Position numbers and translations under genes: made by a program
The notes under the pieces: generated by a model
What the model was told of the DNA's origin: nothing
What the model saw: only the letters and a program-made list of their open reading frames with translations
Database searches by the model: none
Origin: Denitrificimonas caeni DSM 24390
GTDB lineage: Bacteria; Pseudomonadota; Gammaproteobacteria; Pseudomonadales; Pseudomonadaceae
Assembly (NCBI RefSeq): GCF_000421765.1
Contig: NZ_ATXQ01000001.1
Coordinates: 186,001 to 250,000 of the forward strand
Reading direction: 5' to 3'
Length of the DNA: 64,000 nucleotides
In this document: positions 20,543 through 27,991 of the stretch, piece after piece
Layout of the letters: each line of letters opens with the position of its first letter
How positions within the stretch are numbered: position 1 is the stretch's first letter

Positions 20543-21520
20543 ATGACTACGTTATCCAAAAAAGCGTTGCTCACGCTCAGTGCACTAACCTTAGCCATGA
20601 GCGCATCATTCGGCGCTTTAGCAGAATCTGTTAAATCCGTTGCGGTCACTGCAATTGTTGAGCACCCTGCGCTCGACTCAGTACGCGACGGTGTACTCGA
20701 TGCATTAAAAGAAGCCGGTTACAGCGAAGGTAAAAACCTTAAGTGGCAATACCAAAGCGCGCAAGGCAACACCGGCACTGCCGCGCAAATCGCGCGCAAA
20801 TTTATTGGCGACCAGCCAGACGCCATCGTTGCCATTGCCACCCCATCCGCACAAGCGGCAGTGGCTGGCACTAAACGTATTCCGATTGTTTTCTCAGCAG
20901 TGACCGATCCTGTTGAAGGTCAACTGACGCCAAGCTGGGAAGCCAGCGGCACTAACGTTACCGGTGTTTCTGACGTACTCGAGCTCGGTAAGCAAATGGA
21001 ACTGGTCAAGCAGATCGTGCCTAATGCCACTCGCATCGGCATGGTATTCAACCCAGGCGAAGCCAATTCCGTCGCTGTGGTGACCGCGCTGAAAAAAATC
21101 CTGCCGCAATACGGCCTAACTTTGGTCGAAGCTGCAGCGCCGCGTTCAGTTGATGTGGGTACTGCAGCACGCAGTCTCGTCGGTAAAGTTGATGTGATTT
21201 ACACCAACACCGATAACAACGTGGTCTCTGCTTATGAAGCCTTAGTGAAAGTCGGTAACGACATGAAAATCCCTTTGATTGCTTCGGATACCGACAGCGT
21301 CAAGCGTGGCGCGATTGCTGCACTCGGCGTTAACTACCGGGAACTGGGCCAACAAACCGGCCGTATTGTGGTACGTATTTTAAATGGCGAAAAACCAGGC
21401 GACATCAAGCCTGAAACCAGTGAAAACATTCAGCTATTTGTTAATTTAGCCGCGGCTGAAAAACAAGGCGTAACCTTGTCGCCAGAGCTGCTTGATAGCG
21501 CTGCTGAAGTGATTCGTTAA
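20543..21520 (+). CDS. ABC transporter substrate-binding protein (TrpX/COG2984-like)
   Basis: 325 residues with a signal peptide (about 1-28, GALAES). The fold follows the ABC_sub_bind family: AVTAIVEHPALDSVRDG near the mature N-terminus, AIATPSAQAA, VFSAVTDPVEG, GVNYRELGQQTGR. These periplasmic proteins pair with the COG4120 permease and COG1101 ATPase that follow here; streptococcal members (TrpXYZ) are linked to tryptophan. The ligand here is unknown. A terminator-like hairpin follows, as expected when the binding protein must exceed the membrane components. Confidence 0.85.
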   Translation: MTTLSKKALLTLSALTLAMSASFGALAESVKSVAVTAIVEHPALDSVRDGVLDALKEAGYSEGKNLKWQYQSAQGNTGTAAQIARKFIGDQPDAIVAIATPSAQAAVAGTKRIPIVFSAVTDPVEGQLTPSWEASGTNVTGVSDVLELGKQMELVKQIVPNATRIGMVFNPGEANSVAVVTALKKILPQYGLTLVEAAAPRSVDVGTAARSLVGKVDVIYTNTDNNVVSAYEALVKVGNDMKIPLIASDTDSVKRGAIAALGVNYRELGQQTGRIVVRILNGEKPGDIKPETSENIQLFVNLAAAEKQGVTLSPELLDSAAEVIR

Positions 21521-21532
21521 TACCCTGTCGCA

Positions 21533-21567
21533 CCCCGAGTACTGCAAAGTGCTCGGGGTATTTTTAT
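21533..21567 (+). terminator. Attenuating terminator between binding-protein and permease genes
   Basis: Inverted repeat CCCCGAG (21533-21539)/CTCGGGG (21552-21558), with a further two base pairs inside, followed by A then TTTTT. It lies 13 bases past the binding-protein stop and 23 bases before the permease start. Partial read-through would lower permease/ATPase output relative to the binding protein. Confidence 0.8.
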
Positions 21568-21589
21568 TTAGCCTTTGGTCAACCTGCCC

Positions 21590-22480
21590 ATGTCCCTGTT
21601 TTCAATGTTTGGTGCCCTTGAGATCGGTTTGATCTTTAGTCTAGTGGCACTCGGGGTGTTTATCTCCTTCCGCTTATTACGTTTTCCTGATTTAACCGTT
21701 GATGGCAGCTTCCCTTTGGGCGGCGCTGTTGGCGCATTATGCATTTCCAGCGGCATGGACCCTTTTCTGGCCACCGCACTGGCAGCTTTAGCCGGCGCCG
21801 GCGCAGGTGTCATCACGGCAATTTTGAACGTGCATTTAAAAATCATGGATCTGTTAGCCAGTATCCTGATGATGATTGCCCTGTACTCGATCAACCTGCG
21901 CATTATGGGCAAGCCAAACATTCCACTAATCATGGAGCCGACGGTATTTACCATTCTTGAGCCAAGCTGGCTGATTGACTATATCGCGCGTCCAGTGATT
22001 CTAATTATTGTGGTACTGCTCGCTAAATTGGCGCTCGATGCTTACTTTTCTACTCGCCAAGGCTTGGCGATTCGCGCCACCGGTTCCAACCCTCGCATGG
22101 CGCGTGCGCAAGGCGTTAATACGGGTGCGATGATTATTTTAGGCATGGCCATTTCCAATGGTTTAGTCGGTCTGGCCGGTGCGCTGTTTGCGCAAAGCCA
22201 GGGCGGTGCAGATATCTCGATGGGTATCGGTACCATCGTGATTGGTTTGGCCGCAGTGATTGTCGGTGAAAGTATTCTGCCATCACGCAAACTGTTCTTT
22301 GTCACCTTAGCTGTAGTCTTGGGCGCAATTGTTTACCGCTTCTTTATTGCTCTGGCGCTCAATAGCGACTTTATTGGCCTGCAAGCGCAAGACCTCAACT
22401 TAGTCACTGCGTTATTGGTCACCTTTGCTCTCGTCATTCCACTGATCAAACAGCGTATGTCACGCCGCAAGAGGGTTTAA
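21590..22480 (+). CDS. ABC transporter permease (COG4120-like)
   Basis: About 296 residues with eight or so membrane helices. It contains FPDLTVDGSFPLGGAVGA and ATGSNPRMARAQGV, the latter resembling the cytoplasmic ATPase-coupling loop of branched-chain-type permeases. It is the single permease of the cluster and presumably acts as a dimer. ATG 21590 is chosen over an upstream TTG; no strong ribosome site is seen and ATG 21605 is also possible. The ATPase gene begins one base after the stop. Confidence 0.87.
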   Translation: MSLFSMFGALEIGLIFSLVALGVFISFRLLRFPDLTVDGSFPLGGAVGALCISSGMDPFLATALAALAGAGAGVITAILNVHLKIMDLLASILMMIALYSINLRIMGKPNIPLIMEPTVFTILEPSWLIDYIARPVILIIVVLLAKLALDAYFSTRQGLAIRATGSNPRMARAQGVNTGAMIILGMAISNGLVGLAGALFAQSQGGADISMGIGTIVIGLAAVIVGESILPSRKLFFVTLAVVLGAIVYRFFIALALNSDFIGLQAQDLNLVTALLVTFALVIPLIKQRMSRRKRV

Positions 22481-22481
22481 G

Positions 22482-23276
22482 ATGCTTAAAGCAAATGATT
22501 TACACATCACCTTCAACCCCGGCACTCCGATTGAAACCCGTGCGCTGTGCGGCTTATCTCTGCAAATTCCGACAGGCCAGTTTGTCACCGTAATTGGCAC
22601 CAATGGCGCAGGCAAGTCAACCTTTCTCAATGCGATTTCCGGTGATTTAGCGATCGATAGCGGCAGTATTTTAATCGACGATATTGATGTCACTGATCAG
22701 CCGGTCTGGGCGCGTGCTAAACAAGTGGCGCGGGTTTTCCAAGACCCAATGGCCGGCACCTGCGAAGACCTAACCATTGAAGAAAATATGTCGCTGGCCG
22801 AGCAGCGCGGACAACGTCGCGGCTTAAGTCGTGCAGTCAAAACTTCGCAGCGCGCAGGCTTTCGTGAGCATCTGGCCACCTTAGGCCTGGGCTTAGAAAA
22901 CCGTTTGCATGACCGCATTGGCTTATTGTCCGGCGGTCAACGCCAAGCCGTGAGTTTGTTAATGGCGGCGCTACGACCTTCACAAATTCTATTGCTGGAT
23001 GAGCACACAGCCGCGCTCGACCCCCGCACGGCTGACTTTGTCTTGCAACTGACGCAACGCATCGTCACCGAAAAACAACTGACCACCATGATGGTTACCC
23101 ACAGCATGCGCCAAGCACTGGATGTCGGCGATCGCACCATTATGCTGCACCAAGGCCAAGTGGTACTGGACGTTAGCGGCGAACAACGCAAAGGACTCGA
23201 TGTACCGGATTTGCTAGCTATGTTCGAAAAAGTACGCGGCGAGAAGCTTGCCGACGACGCTTTACTGCTGAGCTAA
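22482..23276 (+). CDS. ABC transporter ATP-binding protein (COG1101-like)
   Basis: 264 residues. Walker A GTNGAGKST (about 43-51), signature LLSGGQRQAVSLLMAAL, Walker B ILLLDEHTAALDP (Glu followed by HTAALDP, as in this family) and the switch His in MMVTHSM. It energises the preceding permease. The stop is followed after one base by the ATG of an SLC13-type carrier gene, so all four genes are probably one transcription unit. Confidence 0.92.
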   Translation: MLKANDLHITFNPGTPIETRALCGLSLQIPTGQFVTVIGTNGAGKSTFLNAISGDLAIDSGSILIDDIDVTDQPVWARAKQVARVFQDPMAGTCEDLTIEENMSLAEQRGQRRGLSRAVKTSQRAGFREHLATLGLGLENRLHDRIGLLSGGQRQAVSLLMAALRPSQILLLDEHTAALDPRTADFVLQLTQRIVTEKQLTTMMVTHSMRQALDVGDRTIMLHQGQVVLDVSGEQRKGLDVPDLLAMFEKVRGEKLADDALLLS

Positions 23277-23277
23277 G

Positions 23278-25107
23278 ATGAACCTGCAGCTGGGCGTGGT
23301 ATTACTGCTTCTGCTCCTAGCAGTGGTGTTATTTGTGCGCAACAAACCACGCATGGATGTCGTCGCACTGCTGATGATTGTCACGCTGCCATTGACTGGC
23401 GTGCTCACCGTACAAGAAACGCTGGCCGGTTTCAGCGATCCCAGCGTGGTGGTGATTGCCGCCCTCTTCGTGATCGGCGAAGGCTTAGTGCGCACCGGAA
23501 TTGCCTATCAACTCGGCGAACGCTTAATGCATCGCGCCGGCAGCAGTGAAACCCGTTTAATTGTCTTGCTAATGCTGACCGTTGCCGGTCTCGGCTCGGT
23601 GATGAGCTCAACCGGTGTCGTTGCCATTTTTATTCCGGTGGTACTGAGTATTGCCGCACGTCTAAAAATCCCGCCCAGTCGTTTAATGATGCCACTTAGC
23701 TTTGCTGGCTTAATCAGCGGCATGCTGACCTTGGTGGCGACGCCGCCGAACATGGTGGTGCACAGTGAGCTGGTGCGCGCAGGCTATGCTGGTTTTAGTT
23801 TTTTCGCTTTCGCGCCCATTGGCTTAACTATTTTGGTCTTAGGCATCGCTTACATGCTGCTGACTCGACACTGGCTCGCGCGCACAGACAGCGACAGCAG
23901 TGCCAGTGAGGCAAGGCATAGCATTGCTGATCTGGTGCGCGAATACCGTTTAGCGGGCCGCGAACGCCGCTTGCGTGTGCGAGCCAATTCGGTGCTCACT
24001 GGCCAAACCCTCGACGAATTACAGCTGCGTAAGCAATACGGCATCAATGTCATTGCAGTAGAACGCCAACGCCGTTTTCGTCGCACTTTGCTCGGTGCAA
24101 CGGGCAGCACGGAACTGCGCGCCGGCGATATTTTACTGGTCGATTTAGTCAGCCCAACCATTGACCTGCTCAACTCTTACTACGAGTTGGGTGTTGAGCC
24201 TGTTGCAATGCAAAGCAGCTATTTTAGTGATCACCATCGCTCACTGGGTGTTGCCGAAGTCATGCTGCCTCCGGACTCGCGCCTTGCAGGAAAAACCATT
24301 CAAGAGTTAGGTTTTCGCACCCACAGGAAACTCAATGTGATTGGCTTGCGGCGAAATCAGCAGGCCTTAGACGGTCTGTTAGTCGATGAAAAACTACAAG
24401 CCGGTGACACCTTACTGGTCGCCGGAAACTGGCAGCACATTCGTAAGCTGCAAGGTCATAGCCGTGACTTTTTAGTATTGAGTTTACCGGCAGAAGTGGA
24501 TGATGTTGCACCTGCTCTGAGCCAAGCACCGCATGCTCTATTCAGCCTTGCCGTGATGATTATATTAATGGTCACAGGTTTGGTGCCTAACGTTTTAGCG
24601 GTACTGATTGGTTGTTTACTGATGGGCGCGTTTCGCTGTATCGATATGGACAGTGCTTATCGTTCGATTCATTGGCAAAGTATTTTACTGATTGTAGGGA
24701 TGTTGCCTTTTGCCCTGGCTTTACAAAAAACAGGGGGTATTGATTTAGCCGTAGAAGGTTTACTCAGCCTGTTTGGCAATGCTGGTCCACGGATGATTCT
24801 GGCGATTCTTTTTGTGGCGACAGCGGTGATTGGTTTGTTCATCTCCAATACTGCCACTGCCGTGCTGATGGCACCGGTCGCCATCGCGAGTGCGCAAGCG
24901 ATGCAAGCCTCTCCTGCCCCTTTCGCGATGATCGTCGCACTAGCAGCCTCAGCAGCCTTTATGACGCCTATTTCTTCACCGGTGAACACGTTGGTACTCG
25001 GTCCCGGCCAATACCGCTTTGGCGACTTCGTGCGTATCGGTGTGCCCTTTACGGTTCTGGTCATGCTCACCAGCGTCATCCTGGTGCCTGTGTTGTTTCC
25101 GCTTTAG
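23278..25107 (+). CDS. SLC13/DASS-type permease with two RCK_C (TrkA-C) domains
   Basis: 609 residues. N-terminal helices (about 1-200) include GFSDPSVVVIAALFVIGEGL and LVATPPNMVV. A cytoplasmic middle (about 205-415) holds two TrkA-C-like domains (LRVRANSVLTGQTLDELQL and DSRLAGKTIQELGFRTHRKL). A second membrane half includes NTATAVLMAPVA and PISSPVNTLVLGPG, the repeat of the SNT/SPVNT motif. Such proteins are sodium-coupled anion carriers (dicarboxylate, sulfate or citrate-like); the substrate is not evident. It starts 1 base after the ABC ATPase gene, an unusual pairing of a secondary carrier with an ABC system. Confidence 0.88.
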   Translation: MNLQLGVVLLLLLLAVVLFVRNKPRMDVVALLMIVTLPLTGVLTVQETLAGFSDPSVVVIAALFVIGEGLVRTGIAYQLGERLMHRAGSSETRLIVLLMLTVAGLGSVMSSTGVVAIFIPVVLSIAARLKIPPSRLMMPLSFAGLISGMLTLVATPPNMVVHSELVRAGYAGFSFFAFAPIGLTILVLGIAYMLLTRHWLARTDSDSSASEARHSIADLVREYRLAGRERRLRVRANSVLTGQTLDELQLRKQYGINVIAVERQRRFRRTLLGATGSTELRAGDILLVDLVSPTIDLLNSYYELGVEPVAMQSSYFSDHHRSLGVAEVMLPPDSRLAGKTIQELGFRTHRKLNVIGLRRNQQALDGLLVDEKLQAGDTLLVAGNWQHIRKLQGHSRDFLVLSLPAEVDDVAPALSQAPHALFSLAVMIILMVTGLVPNVLAVLIGCLLMGAFRCIDMDSAYRSIHWQSILLIVGMLPFALALQKTGGIDLAVEGLLSLFGNAGPRMILAILFVATAVIGLFISNTATAVLMAPVAIASAQAMQASPAPFAMIVALAASAAFMTPISSPVNTLVLGPGQYRFGDFVRIGVPFTVLVMLTSVILVPVLFPL

Positions 25108-25119
25108 CGTCATTAGATC

Positions 25120-25167
25120 ATTAAGCACGCTATACGCATGTCGTACAGCACACTGAGATTCTCTACT
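25120..25167 (+). repeat. Degenerate leader copy of the tandem-array motif
   Basis: The segment at 25122-25150 resembles the junction motif of the following array (AAGCAYGC, then CGCATG, then YCGTACNGCAC). It is separated from the first full unit by only 60 bases, as if most of a unit had been deleted. Confidence 0.5.
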
Positions 25168-25202
25168 TACTCAAAAAGCATTAAGCATGCAATGCACATG
25201 TC

Positions 25203-25301
25203 GTACCGCACCAGTGTCGCTCTTCCCTCAATGCGCCGTCCGGGCGCAATTCGGGCGCTACGCCATCCGTGGCTGCGCTTGCCACGGCACTGATGCAGCA
25301 C
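25203..25301 (-). repeat. Palindromic element, tandem copy 1 (candidate structured RNA)
   Basis: Read on the minus strand. Closing stem GTGCTGCATCAGTG (25301-25288) pairs over 14 positions with CACTGGTGCGGTAC (25216-25203), including three G-U pairs. Inside are hairpin 2 (GCCA-CGGA-TGGC) and hairpin 3 (GCGCC-CGGAC-GGCGC), and a TGAGGGAAGA segment before the 3' stem. The core matches the dispersed copy at 27554. Confidence 0.55.
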
Positions 25302-25395
25302 TCATTGATCATAGGTGTGGTTTGCAGGTTTTCTATACGACGCTTGTTGGTGTATCTGTCTACTCTAAAAGCATTACGCACGCCCTGCGCATGCC

Positions 25396-25494
25396 GTACC
25401 GCACCAGTGTCGTTCTTCCCTCAATGCGCCGTCCGGACGCAATTCGGGCGCTACGCCATCCGTGGCTGCGCTTGCCACTGCACTGATGCAGCAC
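25396..25494 (-). repeat. Palindromic element, tandem copy 2 (candidate structured RNA)
   Basis: It has the same closing stem as copy 1. Hairpin 3 reads GCGTC-CGGAC-GGCGC: one C-G pair of copy 1 has become U-G, which keeps pairing on the element (minus) strand. Confidence 0.55.
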
Positions 25495-25588
25495 TCATTG
25501 ATCATAGGTGTGGTTTGCAGGTTTTCTATACGACGCTTGTTGGTGTATCTGTCTACTCTAAAAGCATTACGCACGCCCTGCGCATGCC

Positions 25589-25687
25589 GTACCGCACCAG
25601 TGTCGTTCTTCCCTCAATGCGCCGTCCGGGCGCAATTCGGGCGCTACGCCATCCATGGCTACGCTTGCCACGACACTGATGCGGCAC
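25589..25687 (-). repeat. Palindromic element, tandem copy 3 (candidate structured RNA)
   Basis: The closing stem 5' arm is GTGCCGCATCAGTG: relative to copies 1-2 one U-G pair has become C-G. The hairpin 2 loop is TGGA. The surrounding unit decays after the element. Confidence 0.55.
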
Positions 25688-25845
25688 TCATTGATCATAG
25701 CGGTGGTTTGCAGGTCTTATATATTGGTGCTTTGCGCATTTTAAAGCTCTAAGCATGCAGTGCACGTGCCGTATCGCAGACAAAACATATTCTGCTATTG
25801 GTTCGCTTAAACCGCGATAGTGTTAACAACGCAGATGGTCAACGA

Positions 25846-25945
25846 GTACTTCGGGGTGGGTGTGGAAAGCAGCGCCAGGGATGGCGCAGCCCGGAGTTGA
25901 ACCCTGGATGGGTTCATCGACGGATGAACACCAGCCCCGAAGTAC
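25846..25945 (+). repeat. Dispersed palindromic element A (candidate structured RNA)
   Basis: 5' arm GTACTTCGGGGTGGGTG (25846-25862) pairs with 3' arm CACCAGCCCCGAAGTAC (25929-25945): 17 positions with one U-G and one mismatch. The 66-base core contains hairpin 2 (GCGCCA-GGGA-TGGCGC) and hairpin 3 (GAACCC-TGGAT-GGGTTC). The stem sequence is unrelated to that of the other copies, but the core aligns with them. Confidence 0.6.
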
Positions 25946-26003
25946 GATGCGTACAACACTCAATTACTCAACACTCAACATCAACAGATGCGCCCAAGTC
26001 TTT

Positions 26004-26029
26004 TGCGGGCGGGCCGCCCGCGCTCCCAA
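26004..26029 (+). repeat. REP-like palindrome, copy A
   Basis: A 26-base sequence with GCGGGCG/CGCCCGC arms and a GCTCCCAA tail. Read on the minus strand it starts with GGGAG followed by the hairpin, as in Pseudomonas-type REPs. It differs by one base from the copy at 27494. Confidence 0.6.
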
Positions 26030-26076
26030 GCCGAGCACAGCACTGACTATTACGAAATAGCGAAAATGCAGACAAT

Positions 26077-26111
26077 AAAAAACGGCAGACTGCTCGCACA
26101 GCCTACCGTTT
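26077..26111 (-). terminator. Rho-independent terminator after dcd
   Basis: On the minus strand AACGGTAGGCTG pairs with CAGTCTGCCGTT (12 pairs, two wobble), followed by a run of six Ts. It lies about 80 bases past the dcd stop. Confidence 0.75.
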
Positions 26112-26190
26112 CAGAAAACACTCAACTAAAAATCATGATGCAGCTTAAATAATTCACTTAGCTTGATTATTTGCGCTGTATTACCCGCAT

Positions 26191-26757
26191 TTAAGCACGC
26201 GGCAGAGTCACGCCACGCTGGCCTTGGTACTTACCATTACGGTCCTTATAAGAGACTTCACACTCTTCATCAGACTCAAAAAACAGCATCTGCGCAACAC
26301 CCTCATTGGCGTAAATCTTTGCCGGCAAGGTTGTAGTATTCGAGAACTCAAGCGTCACATGACCTTCCCACTCAGGCTCAAGCGGCGTCACGTTGACAAT
26401 AATACCGCAGCGCGCATACGTACTTTTACCCAAACAAATCGTCAGCACATTACGCGGAATCCGGAAAAACTCCACCGTACGCGCCAAGGCAAATGAGTTA
26501 GGCGGAATAATACACACAGGCCCTTTAACATCGACAAAACTCTTCTCATCAAAATTTTTCGGGTCAACCGTCACCGAATGCAAATTGGTAAATACCTTAA
26601 ACTCATCAGCACAGCGCACATCATAACCATAGCTAGAAACACCATACGAAATCAGGCGCTCAGCGCCCTCAGTACGTACTTGGCGCTCCACAAAAGGCTC
26701 AATCATGCCGTGCTCTTGCGCCATACGACGAATCCACTTATCGGACTTTATGCTCAT
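26191..26757 (-). CDS. dcd: dCTP deaminase
   Basis: 188 residues, the standard length. It shows [13 protein letters not shown] at the start, [10 protein letters not shown], the catalytic region [16 protein letters not shown] and [14 protein letters not shown]. It converts dCTP to dUTP, feeding dTMP synthesis. AGGAAGGT precedes ATG 26757; the longer reading to 26808 is rejected. The gene is alone on the minus strand, divergent from the cold-shock gene, with its own terminator. Confidence 0.97.
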   Translation of the reverse strand: MSIKSDKWIRRMAQEHGMIEPFVERQVRTEGAERLISYGVSSYGYDVRCADEFKVFTNLHSVTVDPKNFDEKSFVDVKGPVCIIPPNSFALARTVEFFRIPRNVLTICLGKSTYARCGIIVNVTPLEPEWEGHVTLEFSNTTTLPAKIYANEGVAQMLFFESDEECEVSYKDRNGKYQGQRGVTLPRA

Positions 26758-27076
26758 GCAGACCTTCCTAAAATTCAAGGGTATTAAGGCAGTAAAAAAT
26801 TTGCCCATAGTCTACCTACATACGCCATTACATTACACAACAAAGAGTGTGCTCTAAAACTCAAAAACCTAGCCTTTTGGATAAATACTAAAATAATGCT
26901 GGCACTTAAGTGAAAATCGGGTAAAGTACATCTCACTGCTGCTGCATGTGTAACCGTGAATCAATATATGTTTAGATCTCGATCCAATCATTGCTACGAC
27001 TCCTGTAACTCCTTGCGCTCAGTATCATCTTGGGCTCAGCCTAAGTATAAATTTACTTCGTACAAGGAGACATACA

Positions 27077-27286
27077 ATGTCTAATCGCCAAACTGGTGTA
27101 GTTAAATGGTTTAATGATGAAAAAGGCTTCGGCTTCATCACTCCACAATCAGGTGACGATCTTTTCGTTCACTTCCGCGCTATCCAAAGCGACGGTTTCA
27201 AAAGCCTGAAAGAAGGCCAGTCTGTATCTTTCGTAGCTGCTCGCGGCCAGAAAGGTATGCAAGCTGAAGAAGTTCAAGTTATCTAA
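27077..27286 (+). CDS. Cold-shock domain protein (CspA family)
   Basis: 69 residues. RNA-binding motifs RNP1 KGFGFI and RNP2 LFVHF are intact, with [14 protein letters not shown] at the N-terminus. Such proteins bind single-stranded RNA/DNA and melt mRNA structure. AAGGAG lies 7 bases before the ATG. The 268-base space back to the dcd ORF is AT-rich with no other gene and could hold a long leader, common for csp genes. The gene corresponds by synteny to the slyX/oprD-linked csp gene of Pseudomonas or to another paralog; which one is not clear. Confidence 0.95.
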   Translation: MSNRQTGVVKWFNDEKGFGFITPQSGDDLFVHFRAIQSDGFKSLKEGQSVSFVAARGQKGMQAEEVQVI

Positions 27287-27302
27287 TAACTTGCACCTCT
27301 TA

Positions 27303-27330
27303 AAAAAAACCCGCTTCGGCGGGTTTTTTT
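27303..27330 (+). terminator. Rho-independent terminator after the cold-shock gene
   Basis: ACCCGC-TTCG-GCGGGT hairpin with a UUCG tetraloop, flanked by an A run and a run of seven Ts. It lies 16 bases past the stop. Confidence 0.95.
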
Positions 27331-27493
27331 ATACCTAAAAATCTTATAGCAACGTAAACAGCCATACCCTCTTCGCAACCAACTCGCTATTAGGCTGGCA
27401 CAATCCCAAAGAGGCACAACGCATCCTGTGCTAAAAATTATTCAAAAAGACTTTCTATCAAAAATACTCGGACAATATTTTGCAGGCAAGCTG

Positions 27494-27519
27494 TGCGGGC
27501 GAGCCGCCCGCGCTCCCAA
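27494..27519 (+). repeat. REP-like palindrome, copy B
   Basis: It matches 25 of 26 bases of the palindrome at 26004 (G to A in the loop region), in the same orientation, 34 bases before dispersed element B. Confidence 0.6.
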
Positions 27520-27553
27520 CGCAAAGATAGGCAACAACCTCAATGCTCAATAA

Positions 27554-27655
27554 GCACCTCGCTATTGCTGTGGCAAGCGTAGCCAAGGATGGCGAAGCGC
27601 CCGAATCGAACCCTGGACGGGTTCGCTGAGGGATAAAACAGCAGTAGCGAGGTGC
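27554..27655 (+). repeat. Dispersed palindromic element B (candidate structured RNA)
   Basis: 5' arm GCACCTCGCTATTGCTGT (27554-27571) pairs over all 18 positions with ACAGCAGTAGCGAGGTGC (27638-27655), one of them U-G. The core has hairpin 2 (GCCA-AGGA-TGGC) and hairpin 3 (GAACCC-TGGAC-GGGTTC), then TGAGGGATAAA. It lies in the 367-base gene-free gap between the cold-shock terminator and ycgL. Confidence 0.6.
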
Positions 27656-27697
27656 GACAACTAAAAACCAACCGTTATAATTCGGTAACAAATTCAG

Positions 27698-27991
27698 TTA
27701 CATCGGATCATTGCGATGCAATAACTCGTCCGGCCAATGCTGCAAGTACTCATCTTCTGGCGGCGGCATCTGTAAGTGATAGCCCTGTCCATCAAGATTG
27801 CGCAAAACCTGAGCAATATCCTCACGCACCAACGTGCGCTCTGGTGTTAAGACCAAATCAAACGCATGCTTGGGTGCGCCAAACAACTCTAGCAGAGGCG
27901 CAGGTACACGACGTAACGCATCTGCGCGCAACACATACAGATACATCCCCATCTTTTTAGAGCTGTGGTAAACCGAACAAATCCGTTTCAC
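27698..27991 (-). CDS. ycgL: YcgL domain-containing protein
   Basis: 97 residues with the YcgL start [20 protein letters not shown] and the middle [16 protein letters not shown] small alpha/beta protein of unresolved function. Its ATG overlaps the rnd stop (ATGA), so the two are translationally coupled, as in Pseudomonas. Confidence 0.9.
   Translation of the reverse strand: MKRICSVYHSSKKMGMYLYVLRADALRRVPAPLLELFGAPKHAFDLVLTPERTLVREDIAQVLRNLDGQGYHLQMPPPEDEYLQHWPDELLHRNDPM

Larger units (their letters stand above)
25168..25720. repeat. 193-bp tandem repeat array, three copies
   Basis: Units begin at about 25168, 25361 and 25554; the anchor sequence at 25203, 25396 and 25589 is spaced exactly 193 bases each time. 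Units 1-2 are nearly identical; unit 3 diverges after about 25710. Each unit carries one copy of a palindromic element in minus orientation plus a spacer of roughly 94 bases. The unit length is not a multiple of three, and the open frames that cross it on both strands are repeats of each other in shifted frames, so I do not call genes here. The gene-free stretch is 25108-26190. Confidence 0.9.

Noticed and set aside
25168-25720. CRISPR array
   Set aside because: The unit is 193 bases and almost wholly repeated; there are no short repeats with unique spacers and no cas genes.
25187-25752. Open frames of up to 136 codons on both strands in the tandem array
   Set aside because: They are the same repeat read in shifting frames (193 is not a multiple of three), lack ribosome sites and resemble no protein family.
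25798-26060. Short plus-strand frames over element A and the REP-like palindrome
   Set aside because: Composition follows the palindromic repeat; no start signal and no homology to known families.
27652-27960. 102-codon plus-strand frame opposite ycgL
   Set aside because: Shadow of the well-supported ycgL gene; low-complexity translation.
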